Of a DNA stretch of 64,000 nucleotides, positions 43,101 to 51,424 are shown in pieces. The stretch spans positions 6,264-70,263 of the forward strand of contig CAJUGD010000020.1 of NCBI GenBank assembly GCA_910586205.1, in the 5' to 3' direction. The notes under the pieces were generated by a model, which had not been told where the DNA came from, made no database searches, and saw only the letters and a list, made by a program, of their open reading frames with translations. Positions within the stretch are counted from its first letter, which is position 1; each line of letters starts with the position of its first letter. The stretch comes from an uncultured Lachnospiraceae bacterium. GTDB taxonomy: Bacteria > Bacillota > Clostridia > Lachnospirales > Lachnospiraceae. Made by a program: the position numbers and the translations under genes.

Positions 43101-43961
43101 CGGATTTCCGTCTTCTGCCTCATACTCCTCATAAAATTCTCCCTGGGCAGCCAGATCTGTAGACCCCAGGTTCACCCCCCGCACCCTTTGTTCCTTTTGA
43201 ATACGCCGTTCTTCCTGCCGCCTCTCATGCTCCTCTCTCCTCCGGTCAAAATCCTCTCTTGCATACCGGTAAGCAGCATCTCCCTGCCGTTTCACTGCCC
43301 TCACAAGAGAACGCTCCGTTATGCACACGGCACTGATGGCAAAACATACGGTCAGCACCAAAAACGCGCCGATATTACCCAAAACCGATGTTAATATCCC
43401 GCAGATAAGCCCTCCTATCAGCCCTCCGCCTGCTCCGCTCTCTGAGGACAAACGGTAATACTCCCAGACACTGCTTCCTTTCTCCAGCCCTTTTCCAAAC
43501 AAAAGCTGCGCAAATCCGCACAAAACAAGAACTGCTGCCACACAAGCCAGCAGCTTGCGCATAGCCGTCACATTCCCCTGATTGGAAAGATAAAAACAAG
43601 TACCCACAAATAAAAGAAACGGGGCCACAAATCCCACGCTTCCAAAAATCCCAAGCTGAAAAGCCCGAAGATACTTCCCCGCTGACCCACATAGATTAAA
43701 GTTACTTAAAAACAATAAAACCGCTATGGCAAAAGACAAAATAATCAGCACCTCAGCGCCGATAAAATCCTCTGCATCTTCTGCTGCAGGAGCAGTATTC
43801 CTGCCTCCTTTTGCCCCATTCCTTCCTCTGCTGTCAGCGCCTCCTGCTCTGCCGGCATTTCCCGTCTTTGCGCCGGCGCTTCCCTGCCTGCCCTTAGCGT
43901 TTCCTGCCCTGCTGCCTTCTTTTCCTGATCCTGGCTTTTTGTTCGCTGTCACTGCCACCAA
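40194..43961 (-). CDS. ftsK: DNA translocase FtsK/SpoIIIE
   Basis: About 1255 residues, starting at a TTG at 43961 that is six bases behind AGGAGG; no ATG has a matching ribosome site. Four to five N-terminal membrane segments (about 60-215), then a long acidic Glu/Arg-rich linker (about 230-770), then the motor: PGKSAVGIEVPN, LIAGATGSGKSVCINTLI (Walker A), IVIIVDELADLMM (Walker B), ATQRPSVNVITG. The C-terminal gamma winged helix (DEYFEQAGRFIIEKDKASIGMLQR) reads the orienting DNA sequence. The linker is unusually long for Clostridia and holds tandem repeats. The protein pumps chromosomal DNA at division or sporulation. Confidence 0.95.
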   Translation of the reverse strand: MVAVTANKKPGSGKEGSRAGNAKGRQGSAGAKTGNAGRAGGADSRGRNGAKGGRNTAPAAEDAEDFIGAEVLIILSFAIAVLLFLSNFNLCGSAGKYLRAFQLGIFGSVGFVAPFLLFVGTCFYLSNQGNVTAMRKLLACVAAVLVLCGFAQLLFGKGLEKGSSVWEYYRLSSESGAGGGLIGGLICGILTSVLGNIGAFLVLTVCFAISAVCITERSLVRAVKRQGDAAYRYAREDFDRRREEHERRQEERRIQKEQRVRGVNLGSTDLAAQGEFYEEYEAEDGNPDYPADQTEEYNYNSPGIAAKEGLAEESWLAAEEQPVSVTREELSRKEELQEQRKGRKEEARQAAAEEGGREQQEKAVDPADVFVGKIVMPARYEEEDKAPFEVDKVLSPAESAQLLVAEGISRLSDFEGSFGKPAKPPAFHTPASEPSFHGLSEALDGGKRGEDNKERERSGWELKDVRTEYVHPDKPAAMTAHREEEPENEIFMGEAPAGRGGSVQAVRPVEEYQPEMVTGEKNVREIPDPKIGEISLPGEGDRAKERRTGQWEEPDRQPIRLSWQEKKTGQEEEAYYQVARRWNEEEPGQEDTGILEESGRPPMIRWNEEEPGEEDAGFLEESGRPLRNRWNEEDPGAGVAGILEESGRRPMIRWNETDSEWQEEPDDQTVRTGRQEEGCQEAEEPDRQQVRTGQNEEAADWQETRRSSSGEFAVPQEAKRVVTASGKVIESDTEALQKRLESRRREALVDREAGEISVEQQIREKEILPKKEYVFPPVTLLKRGNLLAGANSQQEYKDTAIKLQQTLRDFGVGVTVTNISCGPSVTRYELHPEQGVKVSRIVGLADDIKLSLAAADIRIEAPIPGKSAVGIEVPNKENTTVYLRELLESEAFQEHPSQMAFAVGKDIGGQVVVTDIAKMPHLLIAGATGSGKSVCINTLIMSVLFKASPDEVKLIMVDPKVVELSVYNGIPHLLIPVVTDPKKASGALNWAVAEMQDRYKKFAECNVRNLKGYNSRIEKLGNDVPEEEKPKKLPQIVIIVDELADLMMVAPGEVEDAICRLAQLARAAGIHLVIATQRPSVNVITGLIKANVPSRIAFSVSSGVDSRTIIDMHGAEKLLGKGDMLFFPSGIPKPQRVQGAFVSDSEVQKVVEFLSEQGLTASYDPNVEKQMSSAAAISGGSGGGGGRDEYFEQAGRFIIEKDKASIGMLQRMFKIGFNRAARIMDQLADAGVVGEDEGTKPRKILVTMEEFEELL
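41970..42240 (-). repeat. Tandem repeat in the FtsK linker (~26 residues per unit)
   Basis: Three to four in-frame units of the form RWNEEEPGQEDTGILEESGR with small changes (EPGEEDAGF, DPGAGVAGI, TDSEWQ). Related shorter QEE/DRQ segments flank it. The DNA is repetitive at ~78 bp and may vary in copy number. Confidence 0.8.
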
Positions 43962-44025
43962 TCTCTGCCTCCTATTCTCCAATGAGGATAGTATACAAAA
44001 AATCATCAAGAAATGCAACTATAGA

Positions 44026-44056
44026 AATAGGGGCTGCTTTTTAAGCAAGCCCCACC
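44026..44056 (-). terminator. Terminator of the iadA-yfcC pair
   Basis: GGGGCTTGCTT-AAAA-AGCAGCCCC on the minus strand, overlapping the YfcC stop codon, with a mixed T/A tract behind. It separates this pair from ftsK. Confidence 0.6.
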
Positions 44057-45552
44057 ATCACTGCCAGCAAAACCGTGGCTGACGCACACACAAACAATAC
44101 TGCCTGGAACCGTATCTGAAATCTGGCCCATTTCCCCCAATCCAGCCTGGCTGCCGCCAAAGCCCCCAAAAGACATCCGGATGTGGGTACGATAAAATTA
44201 GTGAACGCATCTCCAAGCTGATAAGCGACCACAGCCACCTGACGCTCCACTCCCACCAGATCCGCCAAAGGAGCCATAACCGGCATAGTCAGAGCCGCCT
44301 GTCCGGAACCGGACACCACAAAGAAATTAAACACAGACTGGAACACATACATGCACCATGCAGAGATCATAGGCGGAAAATTCTTCATGCCTTCGCTAAG
44401 CCCATGGAGAATGGTATTTAACACGGTTCCGTCCGTAGCGCTGGTTCCTCCTAAAATAATTATGATTCCCTGCGCCATTCCCACACACATAGCTGCCCCT
44501 AAAAGATCCGCTGCTCCCTGATCAAATGCTTTGGGAAGATCATTTAGCTTCATATCATTTAAATGGAACACAAGCCCGATAATCCCTGACACCAGCCCCA
44601 TCACAAAAAACTGAGAAGCAATCTCCGGAATATAGTATCCCTTGGCCACAACGCCCCATATGGTCCACCCCATACATGCTGCAATGGTCAGAAGCACCAG
44701 CTTATGCCCTAAGGTAAAAGGCGGAAGTTCCTTTCCGTTTTTGGCAAACTCCGTCCGGTAAGCCTCATCCGACTCATAGGCCACGGACAGCCGGGGATTT
44801 TTCTTGATCTTCATGGCATACCGCATGGTAAATATAGATGCAATGGCAGTAAAAGCAATCCACATAGGAATCCTGAACCAAGCTCCTGACATCACCGGCA
44901 CCCCGGCAACTCCCTGGGCTACTGCCAGTCCAAAAGGATTCTGCCAGGAGCTTCCGAATCCGATCTGCGTAGCCACATAAGAACACATAATGCCCACCAC
45001 TGCATCATATCCCATGGCAATAAACATGGGAACCAGAATCATCACAAAGGGAATTGCCTCCTCTCCCATGCCAAACACGGCTCCGCCCAGAGAAAACAGC
45101 ACAATCAGAACCGGAATCAGCAGAATCTCCTTACCGCCTGTCATCTGGATCACCCGCATAATGCCGCTCTCCACAGCCCCGGTCCGCAGTACAATGCCAA
45201 AAGCGCCTCCCACTACCAGGATAAAGGCAATGATTCCCACTGCTGTGCCGTTTTTATCACCTACAGTCATGCCCTCAAACACATAGTTTAAAATACCCTG
45301 GCCGCCGAAATCCTCGGTGCCGAACAGCGGTGCAATCTTTGTCACTTTATTGCCGTTCTCATCCAGCACATATTGGAAGCTCTCCGGATCTAACACGGTC
45401 CGGCTCTTTTCCTCACCATTCATCATGTAGGTAATCTCTTTTGTCTCATACCTGCCCAAAGGCACAAACACAGTCAAAAGCGCTGCCAGCAAAATCACAC
45501 CAAAAATAATAATGTAGGTATGAGGCATTTGAAACTGTTTTTTCTTCTCCAT
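44041..45552 (-). CDS. YfcC-family membrane carrier (basic amino acid/dicarboxylate type)
   Basis: About 503 residues from the ATG at 45552 (AGAGGG upstream; the frame is open to 45618). Twelve or so membrane segments, starting MPHTYIIIFGVILLAALLTVF. Family blocks include IIAFILVVGGAFGIVLRTGAVESGI, GGAVFGMGEEAIPFVMIL and IGFGSSWQNPFGLAVAQG, and near the end VSGSGQAALTMPVMAPLADL. YfcC/ArcD-like carriers move amino acids or C4-dicarboxylates. It follows the isoaspartyl dipeptidase gene, so uptake of an aspartyl-containing peptide or export of its product is a fair guess, not more. Confidence 0.8.
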   Translation of the reverse strand: MEKKKQFQMPHTYIIIFGVILLAALLTVFVPLGRYETKEITYMMNGEEKSRTVLDPESFQYVLDENGNKVTKIAPLFGTEDFGGQGILNYVFEGMTVGDKNGTAVGIIAFILVVGGAFGIVLRTGAVESGIMRVIQMTGGKEILLIPVLIVLFSLGGAVFGMGEEAIPFVMILVPMFIAMGYDAVVGIMCSYVATQIGFGSSWQNPFGLAVAQGVAGVPVMSGAWFRIPMWIAFTAIASIFTMRYAMKIKKNPRLSVAYESDEAYRTEFAKNGKELPPFTLGHKLVLLTIAACMGWTIWGVVAKGYYIPEIASQFFVMGLVSGIIGLVFHLNDMKLNDLPKAFDQGAADLLGAAMCVGMAQGIIIILGGTSATDGTVLNTILHGLSEGMKNFPPMISAWCMYVFQSVFNFFVVSGSGQAALTMPVMAPLADLVGVERQVAVVAYQLGDAFTNFIVPTSGCLLGALAAARLDWGKWARFQIRFQAVLFVCASATVLLAVMVGLA

Positions 45553-45601
45553 GGTTCTTTTCCCTCTTTCCCAGCGCATTCCTCTGCGCCGTTTTCCGTC
45601 C

Positions 45602-46780
45602 TTATCGCGCTGCCTCAAATGTCCCGCGCACCATAGGTTTCCCCTCTGAAACCATCACAACTCCTTTTGCAATCACCGTATCCACCACAAGGCTCTTTTC
45701 ATCTGCCAGCACCAGATCTGCATCCGCCCCTTCTGCAATACGTCCCTTGTAAGGAAGTTTTAAAAGAGCGGCCGGGTTGGATGTAACGGTCTTAAGGGCT
45801 TTTGACAGAGGCACTCCGTCTGTCAAAACAGCATCCTTCATCTCCCGGTACAGAGAAGACACTTTTCCCACACCCAGTCCCTTTAAAGTTCCGTCCGAAT
45901 AAAACACCGGCAGGCTTCCCTGTCCGTCCGAAGAAAATGTTATCTGATCCTCCCCCACCCCTGCATCCAATGCCATCTTTAGCCCGCAGCTTGCCTTCAC
46001 CTCGTCCGGCTCCAGAAAATCCGGATCCGAGCTGGTGGTCAGATCCATATAACCTCCCAGATTTTTTGCATAATCAATCCCGTCCATCATCAGGGTCTTG
46101 CTTCGGTTAATATGGGTGGGAAGCATATTGGCAGGAGGAATCTGGGTATTGGTTCTCACATACCGCAGAAATTCCAGCTTTTCCGCTCCGTCCCCCATAT
46201 GGATGTTCACCAGCCCTGCCTTGGCAGACAGAATGCCTCCCACCCTTGTATCTGCCACAATCCGGGCAAATTCTTCCTTTGTGGGCTGGGAGGAGCGGTG
46301 ATCGGAAATGGCTATTTCCCCGGTTCCCACCACCTTATCCAGCAGAATCATATCATCCATAATACTGCCGGTGAGAGTGCGCACCGGAACCTGATAGGAA
46401 CCTGTGTACACATACGTGGTAATCCCCTCCTCCTCAAGCCCCTTGGCCTTTGCTAAAAGATTCGCCATGGTTCGGGTACAGCCATCTGTCCCAAGGCATC
46501 CCACCACAGTCGTGACGCCGCCCATAGTAATATCCGAAAGCATAATCTCCGGCGTCCTGGTTCTGGCTCCCCCTTCGCCGCCGCCTCCTAATATATGGAC
46601 ATGGGAGTCAATCAGTCCCGGCATCAGCACCTTTCCGGCGCCGTCAATCACTGTAATATCATAAGCCTTTTCCACCGGAAGCTTTTCCCCAACCTTTAAG
46701 ATCTTCCCGCCTCCCGCCAATACATCCTGAATCCCCAAATCCTCCGGAGCATAAACATGGACATTCTGAATCAAATACAA
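45602..46780 (-). CDS. iadA: Beta-aspartyl-peptidase (isoaspartyl dipeptidase)
   Basis: About 392 residues from TTG at 46780 with AAAGGAG 11 bases upstream; E. coli IadA has 390. Amidohydrolase fold: metal site LIDSHVHILGGGGEGG, GGVTTVVGCLGTDG, YTGSYQVPVRTLTGSI, then ISDHRSSQPT, NIHMGDG, LPTHINRS and the catalytic Asp in TFSSDGQGS. It splits isoaspartyl dipeptides formed by protein ageing. It is cotranscribed with the YfcC carrier (49-base gap). Confidence 0.93.
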   Translation of the reverse strand: MYLIQNVHVYAPEDLGIQDVLAGGGKILKVGEKLPVEKAYDITVIDGAGKVLMPGLIDSHVHILGGGGEGGARTRTPEIMLSDITMGGVTTVVGCLGTDGCTRTMANLLAKAKGLEEEGITTYVYTGSYQVPVRTLTGSIMDDMILLDKVVGTGEIAISDHRSSQPTKEEFARIVADTRVGGILSAKAGLVNIHMGDGAEKLEFLRYVRTNTQIPPANMLPTHINRSKTLMMDGIDYAKNLGGYMDLTTSSDPDFLEPDEVKASCGLKMALDAGVGEDQITFSSDGQGSLPVFYSDGTLKGLGVGKVSSLYREMKDAVLTDGVPLSKALKTVTSNPAALLKLPYKGRIAEGADADLVLADEKSLVVDTVIAKGVVMVSEGKPMVRGTFEAAR

Positions 46781-46985
46781 CGAAAAACCACTCCTTTCCA
46801 TTATGATAATAAAAAACATACATTGTAAAAAATTTTACCACATTTCTCTCTAAAGGTCATTTATTTTTTTTCATTTTTTTGTATTTTTTTACATTTTAGA
46901 ATGCTCCTGTTTTTTTGGCAAATCCTTATGCTTTTCATATACCTTCCATTTTTAAGCGCTGCCTTTCGCATATTCACATGCAAAA

Positions 46986-47026
46986 AGGCGCAAAGCTTTA
47001 ATCCTTTGATTATAAGCCTTGCGCCT
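46986..47026 (-). terminator. Terminator of the cell-wall-binding protein gene
   Basis: On the minus strand AGGCGCAAGGC and GCTTTGCGCCT form an 11-bp stem (one mismatch), followed by TTTTTG. The remaining 46,820-46,985 gap is A+T-rich and holds the iadA promoter region, with no gene supported. Confidence 0.8.
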
Positions 47027-47045
47027 GTGCCTTTAACACTCCCGG

Positions 47046-48278
47046 TTATTTGTAACAAGTCTCCCGGTAAATAAAAACTTCCTCCAGATCATCCATGGAA
47101 ATAACCCTTCCCCAATGAATAGAGGAGTTATAATTTCCTTCGCAGATGGTAATGGAATCATCGTTCACTTCCAGCACAATAATGGAATGCTCCCCACCTA
47201 TACTGTTATGAATCCGCAGATGATCTCCTACCCGCAATGCATCCCAATCAAAATCCGCGGTTATGGTGGAGCTGGCATTCTTGCCGAACACAGCATCCTG
47301 TACCATGAAAGCGAAACCCGCGCAGCCATAGCCTGTCATATTGCCTTTCTTATAGCTGTTGCTGTTGTCCCACTTTTTCCCTTCAGGATACTTACTTTTC
47401 AGGGCAATGATCTTGCTGTATGCTTCCTCATCCGTAAGATCACCGGCAGATGAGCTGTCTTCTTCATCTTCGTCTTCATCATTCCACAAGATTTCTTTAT
47501 CAAAACCACTGTCTTTGTTATTGCTTGTATTGCTGTTTGTATTGTTATTTGTGTTACTATTTGTATTGCTGTCTGTGTTGCTGCTGGGACTGCTTTCATT
47601 CATATTTTCCTTATATTCATTCCAGTCGTCCTCATCAACCATATCAATCACATGGTAATCGTTCTTATCAATCACATAATAGACGCCGTCGTCTGTTGAA
47701 TGACAGGTTTTCTTTTCCAGCTCTCCGGAATTGTCGAAGTAGTACCATTTGCCGTCTACATTCTCATATCCAATCAATGCATAGCCGTCCTCATCAAAAT
47801 AATACTGTTTTCCGGAAATCTTTGTCCAGCCTGTCTCGTATTTTCCATTGGAATTTATATATTGCTTTCCGCCGGAATTGTTTACCCATCCCTTTTTACT
47901 GTCACCAGAAGAAGATGGGGAGGATGAGCTGCCGCTTTGGGCGGCAGTCTGAGTCCCTACACTCTTGGTCTGCACCACCCCGTTTGTAATCCAGGCCCCG
48001 CTGTCATTTACATCATATCCATCTATGTTCGTAGATACATACATCCACCCATTCTCATTAAACCGATAGCTTTCCGCAGTCCCGTCATGATTGCCGTCAA
48101 TCCAATCCCAGCCAGCCGCCGGATAAGACCCATCCTCTCTCTGATACCACCAGTTTGAGACTCCGTTCTCATTAACCGGTCTGGAAGGGTCCTGAATCCA
48201 CCCTTCTGCAAATGCAGAACCTGCCATGGACAGAGACATAACCAAAACAGTCCCGCACATAACCCCAAATCTTCTCAA
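47046..48278 (-). CDS. Secreted cell-wall-binding-repeat protein with a C-terminal NlpC/CHAP-like domain
   Basis: 410 residues. Signal peptide (cleavage after AFA, about 25). An N-terminal module WWYQREDGSYPAAGWDWIDG is followed by aromatic choline-binding-type repeats: GGKQYINSNGKYETGWTKIS, GKQYYFDEDGYALIGY, GKWYYFDNSGEL. Next come a Ser/Asn/Thr low-complexity linker (about 225-262), an acidic stretch, and a C-terminal domain with GYGCAGFAFMVQDAVFG (Cys), RVGDHLRIHN and GGEHSIIVLEV (His). The last part looks like a papain-like amidase fold. Likely acts on or sits in the cell wall; activity is inferred. The gene ahead of the right end of the window encodes a related N terminus. Confidence 0.75.
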   Translation of the reverse strand: MRRFGVMCGTVLVMSLSMAGSAFAEGWIQDPSRPVNENGVSNWWYQREDGSYPAAGWDWIDGNHDGTAESYRFNENGWMYVSTNIDGYDVNDSGAWITNGVVQTKSVGTQTAAQSGSSSSPSSSGDSKKGWVNNSGGKQYINSNGKYETGWTKISGKQYYFDEDGYALIGYENVDGKWYYFDNSGELEKKTCHSTDDGVYYVIDKNDYHVIDMVDEDDWNEYKENMNESSPSSNTDSNTNSNTNNNTNSNTSNNKDSGFDKEILWNDEDEDEEDSSSAGDLTDEEAYSKIIALKSKYPEGKKWDNSNSYKKGNMTGYGCAGFAFMVQDAVFGKNASSTITADFDWDALRVGDHLRIHNSIGGEHSIIVLEVNDDSITICEGNYNSSIHWGRVISMDDLEEVFIYRETCYK

Positions 48279-48323
48279 TTTCCATTTCCTCCTTGTTGTA
48301 TATTAGCTGTGAATAGGTTTTTC

Positions 48324-49724
48324 TCATGTTTTTCCAAAACATTCCCAAGCCAGATCCTCCCCTTCCCCCGGCAGCACTGTAATATGTTCTGCCATCTCTG
48401 CCGATCTCTTTACAATCCCGGCCAGCCTCCTTAAATCTTCCTCTGAAATCCCCCACCCAAACTTTTCTTCCAAGATGCCCTGAAGCATTTCCCACATCCA
48501 GTCCGGCGCCGCATTCATCAAAGATCCCACTCCTTTTACCAACAGCTTAGAATCTTCTCGCTCTAATATTCCTTTTGCGATTTGGGACAAAAGCTTAAGT
48601 CCTATAAGCCCGAATTTATCAGAAATCTGTTCTATAGAATCTACCCATTCCTGGTCTGTCTGCTGGTATTTTATTAAATAGGCCAACAGATAAGCTGTCA
48701 GCTCCGGATTCTCTCCCTGCAGCAGCAGGCTAAACTCCGCATTCTGACGATCCCTTTTAGAATTGTCTTTTCCTTCTTCCATAATAGGTTCTTCTGGCTC
48801 TGCCCCCAGCTTTAACTCTGCCATGGCTCCTAGAAACTCCATCATGTCGATCTTTCTGCTTCTGGTCAAAGACCGAAGACAGCTATTTAAGAACCGATCC
48901 AAAGCCTGCATTTTCCCTGCATCTTCTCCTTTTGCCCGAACAAGAAAACAACTATTTCCTTCCCCAAACCAGAAAAATGCATTGATGCAATGCTCTCTTA
49001 AAATCCCCCTTTTCCTATCTGCAAACCCTTGATAATAAAACCTTCGCCCCACATCATTCAATAAAATATTCACATAATCATATTCCATATTGTGATTCTC
49101 AATCACTTTCTGTCTTTCACAGATCCTGTCTTTGTAGTGTTTCACAAACTCATCTGAAAATCCCTGTCCGTCAAAGGACACACACCGGCTTATGGAATCA
49201 TCCATCAGCGCAATATATTTTGCTTTATTTCCCCCTTTTGAATGTCCGGTGACTGTAATCTTGCAGAAATGCTCTGACAGCCCCAACGAACGATACCATT
49301 CTAACCCATTCTTCTGCTGTGCCGTAGAAACCTGGTCTTCTTCTCCGGTAGCTGCTCCACCCAAAAAGTCATCCCGCCACTCTCCTTTTGCTGTCCCCCG
49401 AAACACAACTACAGCTTCTTTGTCACGGCTTTCTATCAATACAGCGCTCATCCCTCCCCCGCCTCCGTCCGCTTCATCCCGATGGACTCTTTCAATCCAC
49501 ATACACCTCAGCTTCGGGTTCTCTGCAATCAAGCGGTTAATACGATTCCACTCTCTCCCTTTCATACAAAACCCACAATCTGCATTATCCGGATACGGCA
49601 TTTTCTGCCTCTGTTCAACCAATACACCTATGGTATTTCCCTGATATTCATCCATTGTTCTTTTTTCGCCTTCCGGATTATACATCAGTTGGTTTAACAA
49701 CAATAATTCTCCTACTGACAGCAT
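48324..49724 (-). CDS. Mbeg1-like (DUF2974) alpha/beta-hydrolase-fold protein
   Basis: 466 residues. The first ~260 match the Mbeg1-like family of cytosolic lipase-fold proteins: LLLLNQLMYNP, VVVFRGTAKGEWRDDFLGG, the nucleophile elbow VTGHSKGGNKAKYIAL and CVSFDGQGFSDEF. The remainder (about 290-466) is helical and not recognised. There is no signal peptide. The GHSKG elbow indicates a serine hydrolase fold; the substrate is unknown. It is transcribed towards the cell-wall protein gene, 45 bases apart. Confidence 0.75.
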   Translation of the reverse strand: MLSVGELLLLNQLMYNPEGEKRTMDEYQGNTIGVLVEQRQKMPYPDNADCGFCMKGREWNRINRLIAENPKLRCMWIERVHRDEADGGGGGMSAVLIESRDKEAVVVFRGTAKGEWRDDFLGGAATGEEDQVSTAQQKNGLEWYRSLGLSEHFCKITVTGHSKGGNKAKYIALMDDSISRCVSFDGQGFSDEFVKHYKDRICERQKVIENHNMEYDYVNILLNDVGRRFYYQGFADRKRGILREHCINAFFWFGEGNSCFLVRAKGEDAGKMQALDRFLNSCLRSLTRSRKIDMMEFLGAMAELKLGAEPEEPIMEEGKDNSKRDRQNAEFSLLLQGENPELTAYLLAYLIKYQQTDQEWVDSIEQISDKFGLIGLKLLSQIAKGILEREDSKLLVKGVGSLMNAAPDWMWEMLQGILEEKFGWGISEEDLRRLAGIVKRSAEMAEHITVLPGEGEDLAWECFGKT

Positions 49725-49840
49725 TCTGCCCCCATTTTTATTATTTTCCCTCTATTTTATGTCATATGCTTCCGTTTCTTTATTCTATCCTGATTTTTTT
49801 GAATTTCTTCCATAATTATCACATATTTCTTCCATGGAAA

Positions 49841-49879
49841 AACTCCTGAGAATACCATAATGCAGTACTCCCAGGAGTT
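49841..49879 (-). terminator. Terminator of the collagen-like gene
   Basis: AACTCCTG and CAGGAGTT with further pairing GGAGTAC/GTATTCT, followed on the minus strand by TTTTTC. Confidence 0.75.
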
Positions 49880-49910
49880 CTTATTTCCTTTGCCGGAATC
49901 AGACAACCAC

Positions 49911-50492
49911 TCAATCCAGCTTCTTCACTGTAAGTGTGGCATTAACCCCGCTGCCAAGTGTTATCCCTACTGCCAGCAATGCGGAAAGCGCCATGTCAAC
50001 AGCACTTCCTGCTGTCAAGGTTATAATCGTGCTTCCGCTGAACAGAGAACTGGTTCCAACTGCCAATACTCTGGAAATCGTTGCACTGGGAACATTGACC
50101 CCATTGACTCTTACTGCAAGTGTAATGGTCGTTGCCACTGCTGCTGTCAAGGCAGTGGAATAATTAATTTCATAAGTGCCCGGATTGGCAACCACTATAC
50201 TGTTTGCCGGCACATAAGTTGCCTCCTTTACCGGACCAGCAGTGGAAAGCGGAATCTGTGTTGTTCCTCCCACCGTCAGATTCAGGGTCTGAGGAGCCGT
50301 ACTATACAAGCCTCCATAAGCATTCAATCCGTTTGCCGGGCCTGTGGCTCCGGTGGCTCCCGTCAACCCCGCCGCTCCGGTGGCCCCTGCCGCCCCGGTA
50401 GGGCCGGTGGCTCCCGCTGCTCCCGCTGGGCCGGTGGCTCCTGCCGCTCCTTCCGGACCAGCCGGGCCGGTGGCTCCGGTGGCTCCATTCAT
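49911..50492 (-). CDS. Collagen-like (Gly-X-Y) protein with BclA-type C-terminal domain
   Basis: 193 residues. About 16 Gly-X-Y triplets (GATGATGPAGPEGAAG type) fill residues 3-52. They are followed by a beta-rich domain (YGGLYSTAPQTLNLTVGGTT, VKEATYVPANSIVVANPGTYEINYSTAL) like the trimerising C-terminal domain of BclA-type exosporium glycoproteins. In spore formers such proteins make surface filaments. The gene starts at once with MNGATGATG and lacks a good ribosome site: AAAGGAT is about 20 bases away and a TAA immediately precedes the ATG. The usual N-terminal targeting segment is missing, so it may be truncated. Confidence 0.7.
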   Translation of the reverse strand: MNGATGATGPAGPEGAAGATGPAGAAGATGPTGAAGATGAAGLTGATGATGPANGLNAYGGLYSTAPQTLNLTVGGTTQIPLSTAGPVKEATYVPANSIVVANPGTYEINYSTALTAAVATTITLAVRVNGVNVPSATISRVLAVGTSSLFSGSTIITLTAGSAVDMALSALLAVGITLGSGVNATLTVKKLD

Positions 50493-50513
50493 TTATGCAA
50501 AAACAGATATCCT

Positions 50514-50699
50514 TTACACTACCTCTGCGGTTTCTTCGTAAATTATCAAGACATTTTTATTTTCTGGATTCTTTTTGTACCCATATGGAGCAAATATTTC
50601 GATAAATTCACCTTTTCTGCGTTTTGTTGCAAAGGTATCCCCATTCTGCTGTGATATGCAGAGAATTACTCTATTGTCAGGTTCAAGATGACAAGGTGA
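50514..50699 (-). pseudogene. Remnant ORF without a start
   Basis: The minus-strand frame is open for about 61 codons, reading ...DNRVILCISQQNGDTFATKR and ending APYGYKKNPENKN... YEETAEVV, with no ATG, GTG or TTG in a useful place. The composition looks like a real protein end, but I do not recognise the family. It lies between the collagen-like gene and the truncated TetR gene in a visibly decayed stretch. Confidence 0.35.
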
Positions 50700-50752
50700 T
50701 TATATGCTGATTTTGACTCGTTTTTCAATCGTTTGCCACTTAGCTGTTAAGA

Positions 50753-50813
50753 CTTGAAAAATAAAATTTCAAATTCCGGTACAGAGTTGGGCAGTGGAAT
50801 TTTTATTTTCAAG
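50753..50813. repeat. Imperfect inverted repeat
   Basis: CTTGAAAAATAAAATTT and its near-complement GGAATTTTTATTTTCAAG enclose ~25 bases. It could be a terminator-like remnant. The rest of 50,700-50,956 carries no supported gene. Confidence 0.4.
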
Positions 50814-50956
50814 CCAGCTTCCTCTTATATAATTTGCACTTGTGTCCCCACAGTTCCCAATCCAACCGATAAATAATAATCTATTTTTCAGCAAAAAATT
50901 CCTCACGTCCCCGGTACTCACTTTTTATGATTTCAAACATTTCTTCGGGCGTTTCT

Positions 50957-51313
50957 TTACAGCCATATTTTAATAATCCTTGTCAGACCGCTTTTGAAAA
51001 ATTCCATATAGTACTCAATGAAGCTTTCGCCAAAATGCTTTTGGGCAAGGTTAGAATCGTATTGCAAAATTTTGTATTTTTCATCATACCCCAATTTGAA
51101 ATAAGTACGATAAAAAATTTGATTGTCTTTTATATGCTGAAATAATACCAAATAATTATTTGAATTAAACCGCTTTGTCATTTCATCTTTGTACAGTTTC
51201 GAAACTTGGGCTTCCAGTTTTTCCCTTATTATATCAGCTAATTCATATATATCGACATAATTTGCATAAAAGGTACTCCGGTTCAGTTCCGCCTTTTTGC
51301 AAATATCGGACAC
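50957..51313 (-). pseudogene. TetR/AcrR-family regulator, N-terminally truncated
   Basis: 118 residues remain. They begin inside the HTH: (IS)VSDICKKAELNRSTFYANY, VDIYELADII, then a TetR C-terminal domain (NQIFYRTYFKLGYDEKYKIL). A complete TetR has about 20-25 further residues before this point, but the frame is stopped by TAA at about 51,324. The recognition helix is kept; the first helix is gone. The GTG at 51313 could serve as start but has no ribosome site. The break coincides with the beginning of the mobile element. Confidence 0.65.
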
Positions 51314-51424
51314 ACTGATTTAGTTCAATTACCTTTGAGGGATAAAAGATTAAGCATAAAGCAGCGTATTATCAGCAGGATTGAAAAACCGCTTTATGCG
51401 AACGTAAATATAATTGATACATAA
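51302..51424 (+). other. Possible 3' gene fragment at the left element junction
   Basis: The plus-strand frame reads ...DLVQLPLRDKRLSIKQRIIS, RIEKPLYANVNIIDT, stop. It is out of context, lacks a start and abuts the truncated TetR gene. It may be the tail of a gene cut at the same junction; unrecognised and may be chance. Confidence 0.25.
51332..51346. repeat. 15-bp inverted repeat, left copy (partner 53,116-53,130)
   Basis: CCTTTGAGGGATAAA occurs here and, inverted and perfect, at 53,116-53,130. Together they bracket the integrase gene. The right copy is the last codons of the 53,117-53,431 gene (AFEG stop). Confidence 0.6.

Noticed and set aside
46861..47058. Minus-strand ORF of 65 codons after the wall-protein gene
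   Set aside because: It covers the terminator and an A+T-rich tail, has no ribosome site and Lys/Ile-rich random composition.
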